64,000 bases of DNA from Actinomycetospora lemnae (lineage in GTDB: Bacteria > Actinomycetota > Actinomycetes > Mycobacteriales > Pseudonocardiaceae): contig NZ_JAQZAO010000008.1 in NCBI RefSeq assembly GCF_028737315.1, positions 1 to 64,000 on the forward strand, given 5' to 3'. Positions 7,954 through 16,084 of the stretch are shown piece after piece. Made by a program: the position numbers and the translations under genes. Every line of letters starts with the position of its first letter. The first letter of the stretch is position 1. Below the pieces are notes generated by a model. That model made no database searches, was not told the DNA's origin, and was given only the letters and a program-made list of their open reading frames with translations.

Positions 7954-9408
7954 ATGAGCGAACAGGTGGGTGCGGCCGAGCGGGAGGCGCTCGAGCGTGC
8001 CCGCGCGGACGTGGTCGCCCAGCGCGCCGGCTACCACCGCCGCCTGCAGGCCATCGCCGCGCTCGCCGACCTCGGCACCGCGGTGGCCACCGGTTACCGC
8101 TCGACCGAGGCGCTGCTCGCCGACCGGGACAACCTCGACCGCGCCGACGCCACGCGCCTGGTGGCCGAGGCCGGCGACCTGTGCGCGCGGACCGCGATGA
8201 CCGGTGAGCTGCTGCCCGCCCGGTTGCCGGCCACCGCCGACGCGCTGGCCGCCGGCGCGATCGACCCGGCCCATGTGAAGATCATCCGGGAGACGATGCG
8301 CCACCTCGACGCGCTGATGACCCCGCCCCCGCCGCCCGAGTGGTCCGGGGTCGAGGCGACGCTGGCGGACCAGGCGCGGCGGCTGCCGCCGCGGATGCTG
8401 CGGCTGCTGGCCAAGAAGGTCGTCGATCTCTACGACCCCGACGGCGCCGCCCCGCCCGACGGCGAGGACACCCGCGACGAGCTGCGGTTGCTGCGCCGCC
8501 GCGACGGGTCGCTGTGGTTCACCGGCCGGCTCGGCGACCCGCTCGACGCCGAAGCGGTCGTCGAGGTGTTCGGGGTGCTGGCCGCGCCGTGCGGTGGCGA
8601 GGACGAGCGCAGCCTGGAACGGCGCCAGGCCGACGCGTTCAGCGAGCTCGTCCAGGACGCCCGCGGCCCCCGCGGCCTGGCCACCGACACCCGCCACGAC
8701 CACGAGCCCGACCACCAGCCCGACCACGACCACGACGCCGACACCGACGCCGACGACGCCCGGCCCGCCGGTGAGGGCGAGGACCCCGAGGGCGAGAACC
8801 AGGTGGCTGACAATGCTGGGTCCGGTGGTGAGGCGCCCCTGGCGCTGATCCCCGCGCCGCGCCGCGGCGGCGCGCCGACCTCGCCCGGCCCGGCCGGCGG
8901 TTGGACCGAGCGGCCCGGCCGGGCGCTGCTCACCGTCACCATCGACCACCGCTGGCTGTGCGCCGCCCTCGGCGAGCGCGGCGGCTACGGCACCCTGGAC
9001 TCCGGGCACCCCGTCGACCCGGCCACCGTGCGCCGCTGGGCCTGCGACGCCGAGATCGTCCCCATGATCCTCGGATCGACATCAGAACCCCTCGACGTCG
9101 GCCGCCGCCAGCGCACCGCCCCCGACGCCCTGCGCCGCGCGCTCACCCTCCGCGACGGCGGCTGCGCGTTCCCCGGCTGCACCCGGCGCCCCCGACGCTG
9201 CCACGCCCACCACATCCGCCACTGGCTCGACGGCGGCGACACCGCCCTGCACAACATGTGCCTGCTCTGCCGCTACCACCACCAGCTCATCCACCGCGGC
9301 GGCTGGCAGATCACGATGATCGACAGCCGGCCCTGGTTCACCCCACCCTGGATCATCGACACCGAACGACGACCCCGCCCCGGCGGACGCCCCCGCGTCC
9401 CCCTCTGA
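7954..9408 (+). CDS. DUF222 / HNH endonuclease-domain protein (13E12-like family)
   Basis: A 484-aa protein of a family that is multicopy in actinobacterial genomes (the mycobacterial 13E12 repeat proteins). The DUF222 region covers about residues 10-230; a His/Asp-rich low-complexity linker (DHEPDHQPDHDHDADTD) lies near 245-280. The C-terminal HNH nuclease motif runs CAFPGC...HAHHIRHWLDGG...NMCLLCRYHHQLIH near 405-455, with Cys pairs that could hold a structural zinc. The ATG at 7954 is chosen over an upstream in-frame GTG because the -10 box lies between them. The function is not established; some members are associated with mobile elements, but no other mobile gene is near. Confidence 0.88.
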   Translation: MSEQVGAAEREALERARADVVAQRAGYHRRLQAIAALADLGTAVATGYRSTEALLADRDNLDRADATRLVAEAGDLCARTAMTGELLPARLPATADALAAGAIDPAHVKIIRETMRHLDALMTPPPPPEWSGVEATLADQARRLPPRMLRLLAKKVVDLYDPDGAAPPDGEDTRDELRLLRRRDGSLWFTGRLGDPLDAEAVVEVFGVLAAPCGGEDERSLERRQADAFSELVQDARGPRGLATDTRHDHEPDHQPDHDHDADTDADDARPAGEGEDPEGENQVADNAGSGGEAPLALIPAPRRGGAPTSPGPAGGWTERPGRALLTVTIDHRWLCAALGERGGYGTLDSGHPVDPATVRRWACDAEIVPMILGSTSEPLDVGRRQRTAPDALRRALTLRDGGCAFPGCTRRPRRCHAHHIRHWLDGGDTALHNMCLLCRYHHQLIHRGGWQITMIDSRPWFTPPWIIDTERRPRPGGRPRVPL

Positions 9409-9613
9409 CCGGTCGACCGTCGCCGGGATGCTCCGAAACCGAAGCAGTCCGGGGAAGGGCACCTCCCGAACACGCTCGGGAATCCCACCGAGCTGCGGCA
9501 GTCTCACGCGCGACCTCGGCGGTGGCCTCGCGGGCACGGTCGGTCGTCGGCGCGATATCTGCTCGACGGCCCCCTCACCATCGTGTGGGACCACCGAGGT
9601 GAGGGCGCGATCG

Positions 9614-10102
9614 ATGACTGTCGAGCAGGGCCGCCTGCGTCGGGCCCGCGAGGACGAGGTGCCGGCGCTCGAGGAGCTGATGCGTGCGGCGTCGCTGATC
9701 TGGCCCGACCACCGCGAGGACCTGCTCGCCCACCCCGACGCGATCACGGTCCCGGTGGACGAGGTGCGGGCCGGGCGCGTGCGCGTGCACGAGCAGGACG
9801 GCGAGGTCACCGGCTTCGCGACGGTACAGGCCGTCCGCGGCGGGGAGGCCGAGCTCGACGCGCTCTTCGTCCGCCCTGCCTCCATGCGACGTGGGATCGG
9901 CGCCCGACTCGTCGAGGACGCCGCGGCGCGGGCCCGTGCCGAGGGCGCCGTCCGGCTGGCGGTCACCGCAGACGCGAACGCGAGCGCGTTCTACGGCCGG
10001 TGCGGCTTCCGCATGGTCGGCGAGACGCCGACCCGCTTCGGGCCGGCGCTCCGGATGCTGCGCGACCTGATCTCCGAGCCGGTGCCACCACCCGCGCGTT
10101 GA
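9614..10102 (+). CDS. GNAT-family N-acetyltransferase
   Basis: A 162-aa GNAT fold protein. Acetyl-CoA-binding motif A is ASMRRGIGARLVEDAAARARAEG (near residues 97-119, R-x-x-G-x-G pattern). Motif B is ADANASAFYGRCGFRMVGE near 125-143. The ATG at 9614 follows a GGTGAGGG ribosome-binding site; GTG 9599 in frame is possible. The acceptor substrate is unknown. It is followed 159 bp later by a second, more divergent GNAT. Confidence 0.85.
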   Translation: MTVEQGRLRRAREDEVPALEELMRAASLIWPDHREDLLAHPDAITVPVDEVRAGRVRVHEQDGEVTGFATVQAVRGGEAELDALFVRPASMRRGIGARLVEDAAARARAEGAVRLAVTADANASAFYGRCGFRMVGETPTRFGPALRMLRDLISEPVPPPAR

Positions 10103-10261
10103 CGCCTCGCGAGCGACGCGCCCGCAGAGGTGACGACCCCGACTAGGGACCTCCGCGGCGCGACATGGGGAGCGCTCACCGACGAGGCGGCACCGCCCCG
10201 GGGTGCACGCTCGGTGACGTCGTCGGACAGCGAGGTCCGGCACCGCGAAGAAGGACACATC

Positions 10262-10924
10262 ATGCGCCTCGTCAGCCGCATCGTCACCGGCGCCGTCACC
10301 AGCACCGTCGCCAGCGCGCACACCAGCACCGTCACCGCGACCGCCCCGGCCGGCGGGAGACCGGTGCCCCGACCCCATGACCGGCCGCCCAGCGTCACCC
10401 TGCGCGAGCTGGGGCCCGGCGAGACCGACGTCCTCGACGCCGTGTTCGCCGGTCTGTCCGGGCACAGCCGCTACCTGCGCTTCCACGGCGCCACGCCGCG
10501 GCTGACCGGTCCGGTACGGCGCACGCTCGCCGCCGTCGACGGCCGCCGCCACATCGCCGTCGCCGCGTTCGGCCCCGACGGCGTGCCGATCGGGATCGCG
10601 CGGCTCATCGGGTCGGGCGGCACGCAGCGCCGCGGAGCTGCCGCGCCGGAGGCCGTCGGCAACCTGCGTGCGGTGGAGCTCGCCATCGAGGTGGTCGACG
10701 CCTGGCAGGGCCAGGGGATCGGGCGCCGGCTGCTCGTCGCGGTCGCCGCCCGCGGACGCCAGGAGCGCTACGCACGTCTCGTGGCCGACGTCGTCGCCGA
10801 GAACACGGCGATGCGCGTCCTGCTGGCCTCGGTGCTGCCGATCGTGTCGGTCGAGACCGACGGCCACCAGGTCACCCTCACCGCCGACCTGCGCGCCGGG
10901 GTCCTCGGCCTCGCCGCCGCCTGA
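10262..10924 (+). CDS. GNAT-family N-acetyltransferase
   Basis: A 220-aa protein with a Ser/Thr-rich N-terminal 45 residues and a GNAT domain after that. The acetyl-CoA loop is VVDAWQGQGIGRRLLVAVAARG near 142-163. The conserved GLSGHSRYLRFHG near 62-74 is typical of GNATs fused to or related to acyl-CoA-synthetase-linked lysine acetyltransferases. The ATG at 10262 has GAAGGA 7 nt upstream. It ends 14 bp before a cupin gene on the same strand, so the two are probably co-transcribed. Confidence 0.82.
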   Translation: MRLVSRIVTGAVTSTVASAHTSTVTATAPAGGRPVPRPHDRPPSVTLRELGPGETDVLDAVFAGLSGHSRYLRFHGATPRLTGPVRRTLAAVDGRRHIAVAAFGPDGVPIGIARLIGSGGTQRRGAAAPEAVGNLRAVELAIEVVDAWQGQGIGRRLLVAVAARGRQERYARLVADVVAENTAMRVLLASVLPIVSVETDGHQVTLTADLRAGVLGLAAA

Positions 10925-10938
10925 ACCCGGAGCACACC

Positions 10939-11484
10939 GTGACCACGACGATCACCACCGCCCTGACCGCCCTGACCGCCCTGACCGCCCTGACCACCGA
11001 CCTGGACGCCGCGGTCCGCGGCGCCGCCCCGGGCACGGCGCAGGTCGAGGCCGTGGGCGCGGCCCTGGCCCCGCACCTCGGCGACCCGCGCCTGCTCACG
11101 CCCGAGCAGTGCGTCGGCGACCCGGAGCACTACCGCCAGCTCGTCCTGCACGTCGCCGACGACGGCGCGTTCTCGCTGGTGGCGCTGGTGTGGCTGCCCG
11201 GGCAGACGACGCCGATCCACGACCACCTCTCGTGGTGCGTGGTCGGCGTGCACACCGGCGAGGAGCACGAGACCCGCTACCGACGGCTCGGCGACGTGCT
11301 CGTCGTCGACGGCGAGGACGTCGCCGGCCCCGGCGCCGTGACCGGCCTGCTGCCGCCCGGCGACGTCCACCGCGTCACCAACACGGCCCCGACCACGACG
11401 ATCTCGCTGCACGTCTACGGCGTGGACGTGCGCCGTCTCGGCTCGAGCATCCGCCGGCGCTACGAGCTGCCGGTGGTCGCCTGA
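10939..11484 (+). CDS. Cysteine dioxygenase-like cupin enzyme
   Basis: A 181-aa small cupin related to thiol dioxygenases. The metal-site motif PIHDHLSWCVVGVHTGEE supplies two His and a downstream Glu near residues 93-112. A third His is in PGDVHRVTN near 139-147. These dioxygenases use Fe(II) to oxidise a small thiol such as cysteine or 3-mercaptopropionate, but the substrate cannot be read here. The start is GTG 10939. Its N-terminus contains a 9-bp tandem repeat (CTGACCGCC, four units, encoding ALT repeats). The gene ends directly at a structured dispersed repeat. Confidence 0.78.
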   Translation: MTTTITTALTALTALTALTTDLDAAVRGAAPGTAQVEAVGAALAPHLGDPRLLTPEQCVGDPEHYRQLVLHVADDGAFSLVALVWLPGQTTPIHDHLSWCVVGVHTGEEHETRYRRLGDVLVVDGEDVAGPGAVTGLLPPGDVHRVTNTAPTTTISLHVYGVDVRRLGSSIRRRYELPVVA

Positions 11485-11539
11485 GGTGCCAGCGAAGTGC
11501 CGTCGCTGACACCCAGTGTCCGTATCGGTACTTCGATCA
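11485..11539. repeat. Dispersed structured repeat, family 1, copy 1 (convergent junction)
   Basis: This 55-bp element is repeated in inverted orientation at 38114-38168 with 47 of 55 matches and no gap. Read on the minus strand it begins TGATCGAAGTACCGATACGG, then a variable 7-mer, then a block containing GCGACGGCACTTCGCTG. Positions 11493-11535 fold as a long hairpin whose inner stem is GGACAC/GTGTC. It starts at the base after the cupin stop codon and supplies the stop codon of the opposing YccF gene. Confidence 0.85.
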
Positions 11540-11980
11540 GCGCCGCGCGCCCACCGGGGGTGCGGCGTGGTGCCCGTCGACGCCGAAGCCGCGGGGGTCG
11601 TCGGTGTCGACGATCCGGCGGCCCAGCGGCGTGAGCGACACCGGGATCATCTTGAGGTTCGCCCAGGCGAACGGGATGCCGACGATGCTCACCGCCAGCG
11701 GGATCGCGGTGAGCACGTGCCCGATCGCGAGCCACCACCCGGCGACGACGAACCACACGATGTTGCCCAGCGTGGAGCCCACGCCGGCGTCGTAGCGGCG
11801 CTCGATGCGGCTGCCGAAGGGCCACAGCGCGAACAGCGCGATCCGGAACGACGCGATCCCCCACGGGATCGTGACGATGAGGATGCAGCAGATGATGCCG
11901 GCGACGAGGTAGCCCAGCGCCATCCACACACCGGCGAGGACCAGCCACAGCAGGTTGAGCACGGTCCGGAGGAGCTCCAT
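11537..11980 (-). CDS. YccF-domain inner membrane protein
   Basis: A 147-aa protein with two copies of the YccF domain. Each copy contains a hydrophobic stretch and the family's IPWG or IPFA motif (VTIPWGIASFRIA near 36-48, VGIPFAWANLKM near 99-110), and LWPFG near 51-55. Three to four TM segments are visible. The role of the family is not known. The ATG at 11980 gives the usual family N-terminus MELLRTVLNLLWLVLAG. Its stop codon lies inside the dispersed repeat that follows. Confidence 0.9.
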   Translation of the reverse strand: MELLRTVLNLLWLVLAGVWMALGYLVAGIICCILIVTIPWGIASFRIALFALWPFGSRIERRYDAGVGSTLGNIVWFVVAGWWLAIGHVLTAIPLAVSIVGIPFAWANLKMIPVSLTPLGRRIVDTDDPRGFGVDGHHAAPPVGARR

Positions 11981-12015
11981 GCCCCCAGCGTGCCACCACC
12001 CGCCCGGTTCGTCCC

Positions 12016-13314
12016 CTACGTCAGCTCGCGGCCCTTCGTCTCGGGCAGCGTGAGGATGATGAGGAACGCGATCAGCGCGCCGCCGGAGACGTACCAGAAG
12101 AAGAGGTCGGGACGCCCGGCGCCGGACAGCGCCGCGATGAGCAGGGGCGCGGTGCCGCCGAACAGGGCGACCGTGAGGTTGTACCAGGCACCGATGCCCA
12201 GGGCGCGCAGCTCGGTCGGGAAGATCTCGCTCATGATGGCGGGCGCGATCGACGAGAACACCGAGTAGAGCCCCAGGCCGACCGAGAACACGATGATCAG
12301 GTTGATCAGTGGCGGTCGGTCGGTGATGAGCAGGCTCAGCGGCACGGTCAGGAGCACGAAGGCCCCCGACCACACCAGCATCTGCGGCTTGCGCCCGTAC
12401 CGGTCGGCCAGGGCACCCATCGGGTACTGGCCGATGATGAACACGACGGTGCCGATCGAGAGCGCCAGGAACACGTCGCTGCCCGCGGCGTCGCGGAACT
12501 GCACCGCGAAGGGGGTCAGGGCGCTGAAGAACGTGTAGTAGCACAGCGTCGAGAGCAGCGTGAAGCCGAAGAGCTGCAGCACCGACTTCGGGTAGTGGGT
12601 CAGCGTCTTGAGCAGCGGGTTCTTCGTCGCCCGGGCGGTCTCGACGTTGGCCTCGAACTGCTCGGTCTCGGCCAGGGTCCGGCGCAGCCACAGCCCGACG
12701 AGGCCCAGCACGCCGCCCACGACGAACGCGATGCGCCAGCCCCACGACTCCAGCTGCGGCCGGGTGAGGGTGCTGGTCAGCAGCAGGCCCAGCAGGCTCG
12801 CGGCCAGCAGCGCGGTGCCGGTCGAGATGTAGAAGAAGCTGGAGTACCGCCCGCGCCGGTCCGGCGGGGCGATCTCGGCCAGGTAGGCGCTCGCGTTGGA
12901 GACCTCGCCGCCGAGGCTGAGGCCCTGCGCGATCCGGGCGAGCAGGAGCAGGATCGGCGCGAGCCACCCGACCGCCTGGTAGGTCGGCAGGACGGCGATG
13001 ACCAGCGACCCGCCGGCCATGAGCAGGATCGTCACGAGCATCGCGAAGCGGCGTCCGCGCAGGTCCGCGAGCCGCCCGAGGAACACCCCGCCGAGCGGGC
13101 GGAAGAAGAACGCCAGCGCGTAGGTGCTCGTCGTGCCGATGAGCGCGAGCGTCGGCGACGACTTGTCGAAGAACTGGGACGAGAAGTAGACGGCGAACGT
13201 CGCGTAGATCGTCCAGTCGAACCACTCGACCGCGTTGCCGATGCTGGCCGCGACGAGGGTCCGTACCGGAAGTTGATGACGCTCGGTACTCGTCTGGCCG
13301 GACACCTGACTCAT
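12016..13314 (-). CDS. MFS transporter, metabolite:H+ symporter (MHS) type
   Basis: A 432-aa, 12-TM permease. It has the MHS signatures: GNAVEWFDWTIYATFAVYF in TM1, RPLGGVFLGRLADLRGRR in loop 2-3 and RIAQGLSLGGEVSNASAYLAE in TM4-5. MHS members import small organic acids, aromatic acids, betaines or similar solutes. It starts 82 bp downstream of the catabolic operon at 13396-17723 on the same strand, so it may import that pathway's substrate. An ACTGT-N11-ACAGT inverted repeat in the gap hints at separate control. Confidence 0.9.
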   Translation of the reverse strand: MSQVSGQTSTERHQLPVRTLVAASIGNAVEWFDWTIYATFAVYFSSQFFDKSSPTLALIGTTSTYALAFFFRPLGGVFLGRLADLRGRRFAMLVTILLMAGGSLVIAVLPTYQAVGWLAPILLLLARIAQGLSLGGEVSNASAYLAEIAPPDRRGRYSSFFYISTGTALLAASLLGLLLTSTLTRPQLESWGWRIAFVVGGVLGLVGLWLRRTLAETEQFEANVETARATKNPLLKTLTHYPKSVLQLFGFTLLSTLCYYTFFSALTPFAVQFRDAAGSDVFLALSIGTVVFIIGQYPMGALADRYGRKPQMLVWSGAFVLLTVPLSLLITDRPPLINLIIVFSVGLGLYSVFSSIAPAIMSEIFPTELRALGIGAWYNLTVALFGGTAPLLIAALSGAGRPDLFFWYVSGGALIAFLIILTLPETKGRELT

Positions 13315-13331
13315 CCGTGCTCCTCACGCTC

Positions 13332-13352
13332 ACTGTCGTGTCGACGCACAGT
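13332..13352. promoter_or_regulatory. Inverted repeat ACTGT-N11-ACAGT upstream of the MFS gene
   Basis: The arms lie at 13332-13336 and 13348-13352, with GTCGAC off-centre in the spacer. It lies 18 bp upstream of the MFS start. It is a candidate operator only; the half-sites are short. Confidence 0.25.
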
Positions 13353-13395
13353 AGGCGAGCGGGCGCTGTGGGTACAGGGCGCTCTCGTCGAACGG

Positions 13396-14433
13396 CTACT
13401 CGCGCACGATCCCGACCTTCCCGCCCGCGCCGACGTCGGCGACCTCGTAGGCCCGGGCGGCGTCGTCGAGCGCGAAGCGGTCGGTGACCACGCGCTCGGG
13501 GTGCAGGTCCCAGCGGGCGAGGCGCTCGAGCAGCTCCGCCATCCGCCACGTCGGCGCGACCCACGACCCGTGCACGGTCAGCTGCCGGTGGATGATCACC
13601 TCGCTGACCTCCACGGTCAGCGTCCCGCCCTCGCCGACCAGCGCGCAGCGGCCGTGGCGGCGGGTGTGGCGCAGCGCGGTGAGCTGGGCCGCGCCGACCC
13701 CGGAGCAGTCGACCGTGACCTCGGCGCCGTCCCCCAGCAGGTCGTCGAGCTCCCCGTCGACCTCCCCGTCGTCGGACTCCACCGCGACGTCCACCGCCCC
13801 CAGATCCCGGGCCAGCGCGCGCCGCTCGGGCGACGGGTCGGTACCGATCACCCAGGGCGCACCCATCGCCGCGGCGAGCATCCCGACCGCGAGCCCCACC
13901 GGACCGAGGCCCGTGACCAGCACCTGCTCGCCCCCGGCGAGCGCGACCCGGCACAGCGCTTCGTACGCCGTCGCGAAGCCGCAGGCCACGCACGCGCCGT
14001 CGAGGTAGGTGAGGCTCTCGGGCAGGACGAGCAGGTCGCGCTCCTCGGCGAGGAGGCGCTCCGCGTGCCCACCGTCGCGCTGCCAGCCGTACGCCCGGCG
14101 CCGCGAGGACGTGCAGCTGATCTGGTAGCCGCGGCGGCACTCGTCGCACTGGCCGCAGCCGCTGATGTGGTAGACGACGACGCGGTCGCCGACGCGCAGC
14201 CGCTCGACGCCCGGGCCGACCTCGAGGACCTGCCCGCACGGCTCGTGGCCGCCGATGACGTCCTGGTAGGCCTCGGGCCCCTCGCCGAGGTGCTCGCGGT
14301 AGATCGCGCGCAGGTCGCTGCCGCAGATCGTCGAGGCCTTGACGTCGACGACGACCTGCCCGGGCCCGGGCTCCGGGTCGGGCACGTCGCGCAGGTCGAC
14401 CCGTCGCCCGCCCGGGAGGTACACGCCGCGCAC
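13396..14433 (-). CDS. Zinc-dependent alcohol dehydrogenase (MDR family)
   Basis: A 345-aa medium-chain dehydrogenase. The catalytic-zinc Cys is in TICGSD near 35-40 and the His/Glu pair in GGHEPCG near 60. The structural-zinc set CGQCDECRRGYQISC (C-x2-C-x2-C-x7-C) is complete near 92-106. The Rossmann motif GLGPVGLAVG is near 170. The GTG at 14433 sits 1 nt after the upstream CoA-ligase stop, and AGGAG overlaps that ligase's end, so the two are translationally coupled. It is the last enzyme of the four-gene operon and probably oxidises an alcohol or hydroxy intermediate. Confidence 0.9.
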   Translation of the reverse strand: MRGVYLPGGRRVDLRDVPDPEPGPGQVVVDVKASTICGSDLRAIYREHLGEGPEAYQDVIGGHEPCGQVLEVGPGVERLRVGDRVVVYHISGCGQCDECRRGYQISCTSSRRRAYGWQRDGGHAERLLAEERDLLVLPESLTYLDGACVACGFATAYEALCRVALAGGEQVLVTGLGPVGLAVGMLAAAMGAPWVIGTDPSPERRALARDLGAVDVAVESDDGEVDGELDDLLGDGAEVTVDCSGVGAAQLTALRHTRRHGRCALVGEGGTLTVEVSEVIIHRQLTVHGSWVAPTWRMAELLERLARWDLHPERVVTDRFALDDAARAYEVADVGAGGKVGIVRE

Positions 14434-14434
14434 G

Positions 14435-16084
14435 TCAGCTCCTCTCGAGGGCCCACCGCCGGAGCTCGGCCGCCTTGATCTTCGTGCCGTTCGTGCCCGA
14501 CGTCGTCGGCATGGCGTCGACGACATGCACCGCCGCCGGCACCTTGAACGCCGCCAGGGCTTCGTTGCACCACGCCACCAGATCGTCCCCCGACGGCGCC
14601 GCGCCCGCCGTGCCGACGACGAAGCCGACCGCCCGCGTGGCGCCGTCCACGTCCGGCACGCCGACCACCTTCGCCGTCGCGACGTCGGGGTGCGCCGCCA
14701 GTCGCCGCTCGATCTCGGCGGGGTCGACGAGGAAGCCGCGCAGCCGCAGCGCGTCGCCGCGGCGGCACACATAGACGAAGGCGCCCTCGTCGACGAGCAC
14801 GCCGAGGTCGCCGGAGCGGAACCAGCCGTCGGCGGTCCACGCGTCGGGCACCTCCGCGCCCAGGTAGGCGTCGACGACGTTCGGGCCGCGGAACTGCAGC
14901 TCGCCCTCCTGGCCCGCGGGGAGGACCGCGTCGGTGTCCGGGTCGGCGACGCGGACGGCGATGTCGGGGTGCACGACCCGCCCGCCGCCGGCCCAGCACG
15001 CGGGGGCGGGCTCGTCGGCCGGCCAGGTCGCGGTGAGCGCGAAGACCTCCGACGACCCGTATACGCCCGCGACCCGCGTCCCGAACTCGCGTCCGAGCCA
15101 CGCGGCGAGCTCGTGGGACCGGCCCTGGAAGTCGGCGACGCCCCACCAGCGCCAGCTCGACAGGTCCCGCTCGCGCGATGCCCAGGCGTCGTGGAGCCGC
15201 AGCACCAGGTCGTCGCCGCTGGCCAGGTGCGTGACCCGGTGGGCCTCGACGTGGTCGAGCACCCGGTCGGCGTCGAACGTGGGCTCGAGCAGCACCGACG
15301 CGCCGGCCGCGAGGCCGGCCATGACGGCGTTGTAGCCGAACACGCCGGACAGCGGCAGCGCGCCGAGCACCACGTCGCCCTCGCCCAGCCCGAGCACGGC
15401 GGCGTCGGCCACGGCGTGGGCGAGGACCGCGGCGCCGGTGTGCGCGGCGAGCTTCGGCAGCCCCGTCGAGCCCGAGGTGGTGAACGCGACCGCGAGCGCG
15501 CCGGGGTCGGAGCGCGCGGGCTCCGGGCCGTCGTCGCGCCGCGGGGCCCAGGCGCCCGCGCCGACGTCGGCGGCGGCGGGGTCGGGCGCCGGGCCGGAGG
15601 GGCCGGTGACGACGGCCACCTCGGGAGTGACCCCGGACCGCGCCACGGCGGTCTGCAGGCGCTCGTGCAGGTCCAGGCCGTGGAAGCCCTGCGCCAGCGC
15701 GACGAGGCGCGGCCGCGCCCGCTCGAGGACGTGAGCGGCCTCCTCCACGCCGTAGCGGGTGTTGACGCCGACGACGTGCGCGCCCCGCGCCGCGACCGCC
15801 GCCTGCCAGACGAGCGCGTCGCTCCAGTTCGGCATCCACACCGCCACGGCGTCGCCCGGGCCCAGGCCGCGCTCGCGCAGCTCCTCGGCCAGCGCGCGCA
15901 CGCGCCGCCAGAGCTCGCCGCGGCTGATCGGGTGCGTGACGCCGTCGGGGGTCGTGTCGAGCACCGCGGTGACGTCGGGGTTGCGGCGGGCGAGACGGCC
16001 GAGCAGGTCGGGCAGGTCGGCCGGGACCTCGCCGGGCGCGGGGAAGCCGCTGACGCGGTGGGGCGCGGGGGCGGTGGTGGTCAC
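14435..16084 (-). CDS. AMP-forming acyl-CoA synthetase / CoA ligase
   Basis: A 549-aa ANL-superfamily ligase. The P-loop is FTTSGSTGLPKLAAH near 196-210, the A5 region GVYGSSEVFALT near 340, the A7 motif GWFRSGDLGVL near 440, and a C-terminal lysine candidate lies in TNGTKIKAAEL near 535-545. The C-terminal A10 segment is unusual (TTSGTNGTKIK rather than the common TxxGKxxK). It activates an organic acid with ATP and CoA. The GTG at 16084 overlaps the stop of the upstream hydrolase (GTGA). The acid substrate is unknown; the AMP ligase, MaoC domain and dehydrogenase together suggest beta-oxidation-like catabolism. Confidence 0.9.
   Translation of the reverse strand: MTTTAPAPHRVSGFPAPGEVPADLPDLLGRLARRNPDVTAVLDTTPDGVTHPISRGELWRRVRALAEELRERGLGPGDAVAVWMPNWSDALVWQAAVAARGAHVVGVNTRYGVEEAAHVLERARPRLVALAQGFHGLDLHERLQTAVARSGVTPEVAVVTGPSGPAPDPAAADVGAGAWAPRRDDGPEPARSDPGALAVAFTTSGSTGLPKLAAHTGAAVLAHAVADAAVLGLGEGDVVLGALPLSGVFGYNAVMAGLAAGASVLLEPTFDADRVLDHVEAHRVTHLASGDDLVLRLHDAWASRERDLSSWRWWGVADFQGRSHELAAWLGREFGTRVAGVYGSSEVFALTATWPADEPAPACWAGGGRVVHPDIAVRVADPDTDAVLPAGQEGELQFRGPNVVDAYLGAEVPDAWTADGWFRSGDLGVLVDEGAFVYVCRRGDALRLRGFLVDPAEIERRLAAHPDVATAKVVGVPDVDGATRAVGFVVGTAGAAPSGDDLVAWCNEALAAFKVPAAVHVVDAMPTTSGTNGTKIKAAELRRWALERS

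Noticed and set aside
7954..9408. Homing endonuclease or restriction system.
   Set aside because: Only a DUF222-HNH protein is present, with no methyltransferase, intron or intein; this family is widespread in actinobacteria with unknown role.
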